Shown here in pieces: positions 7,127 to 7,220 of a DNA stretch of 7,220 nucleotides. Within the stretch, counting starts at the first letter, position 1; each line of letters begins with the position of its first letter. The notes beneath the pieces were generated by a model. It did not search any database. It had not been told where the DNA came from and saw only the letters and a program-made list of their open reading frames with translations. The position numbers and the translations under genes are program-made. Origin of the DNA: Bacteroidota bacterium (GTDB taxonomy: Bacteria; Bacteroidota; Bacteroidia; Flavobacteriales; Weeksellaceae); the NCBI GenBank assembly GCA_018266965.1, contig JAFDZJ010000107.1:1-7220 (forward strand), in the 5' to 3' direction.

Positions 7127-7132
7127 TTGTGT
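6938..7132 (+). repeat. attC-like site 5 (diverged)
   Basis: Left core GTATAAC (6938-6944), right core GTTGTGT (7126-7132), 195 bp. The outer stem pairs 6947-6965 with 7103-7121, 17 of 19 complementary. One mismatch is A6959 with C7109, as in the other sites; the other is G6955 with A7113. The stem sequence is unlike sites 1-4, although the centre shares blocks with sites 1 and 3, such as ccagcggacg and ttgttcttaa. The right core departs from GTTRRRY at one base. The spacers are 2 nt (left) and 4 nt (right). Confidence 0.8.
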
Positions 7133-7220
7133 GCAAGGCTACCCGACATCATACCATAGCTCAACTTGAAACAGATAGAATAAAAATACTTCAATTGATT
7201 TAGAAAGGATTTTTGAAACT
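7127..7220 (+). other. Start of a further cassette, no gene seen yet
   Basis: After the cut point in site 5's right core, 94 bases remain. They contain no plus-strand ATG, and the short minus-strand frames close quickly. The AT-rich end (from about 7180) could be a leader or a promoter for a gene beyond the window. If the cassette rule holds, its own attC should be preceded by bases complementary to GTTGTGTGC. Confidence 0.55.

Larger units (their letters stand above)
1..7220 (+). mobile_element. Integron gene-cassette array (CALIN-like segment, no integrase in window)
   Basis: Five long imperfect palindromes with integron-type cores (…AAC at the left end, GTT… at the right end) alternate with four single-gene units in one orientation. 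Each unit begins with bases complementary to the bases preceding its own terminal site, the mark of circular cassette exchange. No tyrosine recombinase gene, attI or cassette promoter is visible, so this is either the interior of a larger chromosomal integron or an attC cluster lacking an integrase. In the usual layout, cassettes read away from attI, which would place any integrase to the left of base 1. That the sites are attC-like is seen directly; mobility by an IntI is inferred from family knowledge. Confidence 0.82.

Noticed and set aside
1..7132. CRISPR or ordinary direct repeats
   Set aside because: The repeats are long palindromes separated by 1-3.7 kb genes and differ between copies. 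There are no short regular spacers.

Overview
The window is a stretch of integron gene-cassette array with no integrase gene in view, most likely from a member of the Bacteroidota. The phylum call is an inference. The DNA is AT-rich, and there are A-rich leaders without Shine-Dalgarno sequences. One gene encodes a secreted MORN-like/lipocalin-like protein with an N-terminus (…CFS-Q) of a kind common in that phylum. No rRNA, tRNA, housekeeping gene, transposase or CRISPR array is visible.

Layout: five long attC-like recombination sites (1-192, 3734-3865, 4866-5060, 5926-6057, 6938-7132) separate four complete cassettes, each holding one plus-strand gene. Cassette A (187-3859) carries a 1165-aa SMEK-domain STAND-type NTPase, a candidate antiphage protein. 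Cassette B (3860-5054) carries a 324-aa secreted protein with a MORN-like repeat and a lipocalin-like C-terminus. Cassette C (5055-6051) carries a 279-aa HEAT-repeat protein. Cassette D (6052-7126) carries a 283-aa protein with a phospholipase D-like (HxK) nuclease-type domain. A fifth cassette begins at 7127 and runs out of the window with no start codon yet seen. The left end cuts through the attC of a preceding cassette.

The strongest evidence for the integron reading is that the first bases of each cassette (the 3' part of the R' core, after GTT) are the reverse complement of the bases just before the attC of the same cassette. These matches are 9, 10, 9 and 12 bp, whereas the two cores of one physical site match more poorly. 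This is what excision and insertion of circular cassettes through folded single-strand attC sites leaves behind. The outer stems also contain recurrent A-C mismatches on the top strand that become T-G wobbles on the bottom strand, so the bottom strand should fold better. That is the strand integron integrases are known to use.

The genes are packed tightly between sites: leaders are 25-39 nt and stop codons lie within 10 nt of, or inside, the next R'' core. They need not work together, because each cassette is its own mobile unit. Two of the four (SMEK-STAND NTPase and PLD-like protein) resemble nuclease effectors of phage defence, so the array may be a store of defence genes. By the orientation of the sites, an integrase and attI, if present, would lie to the left.
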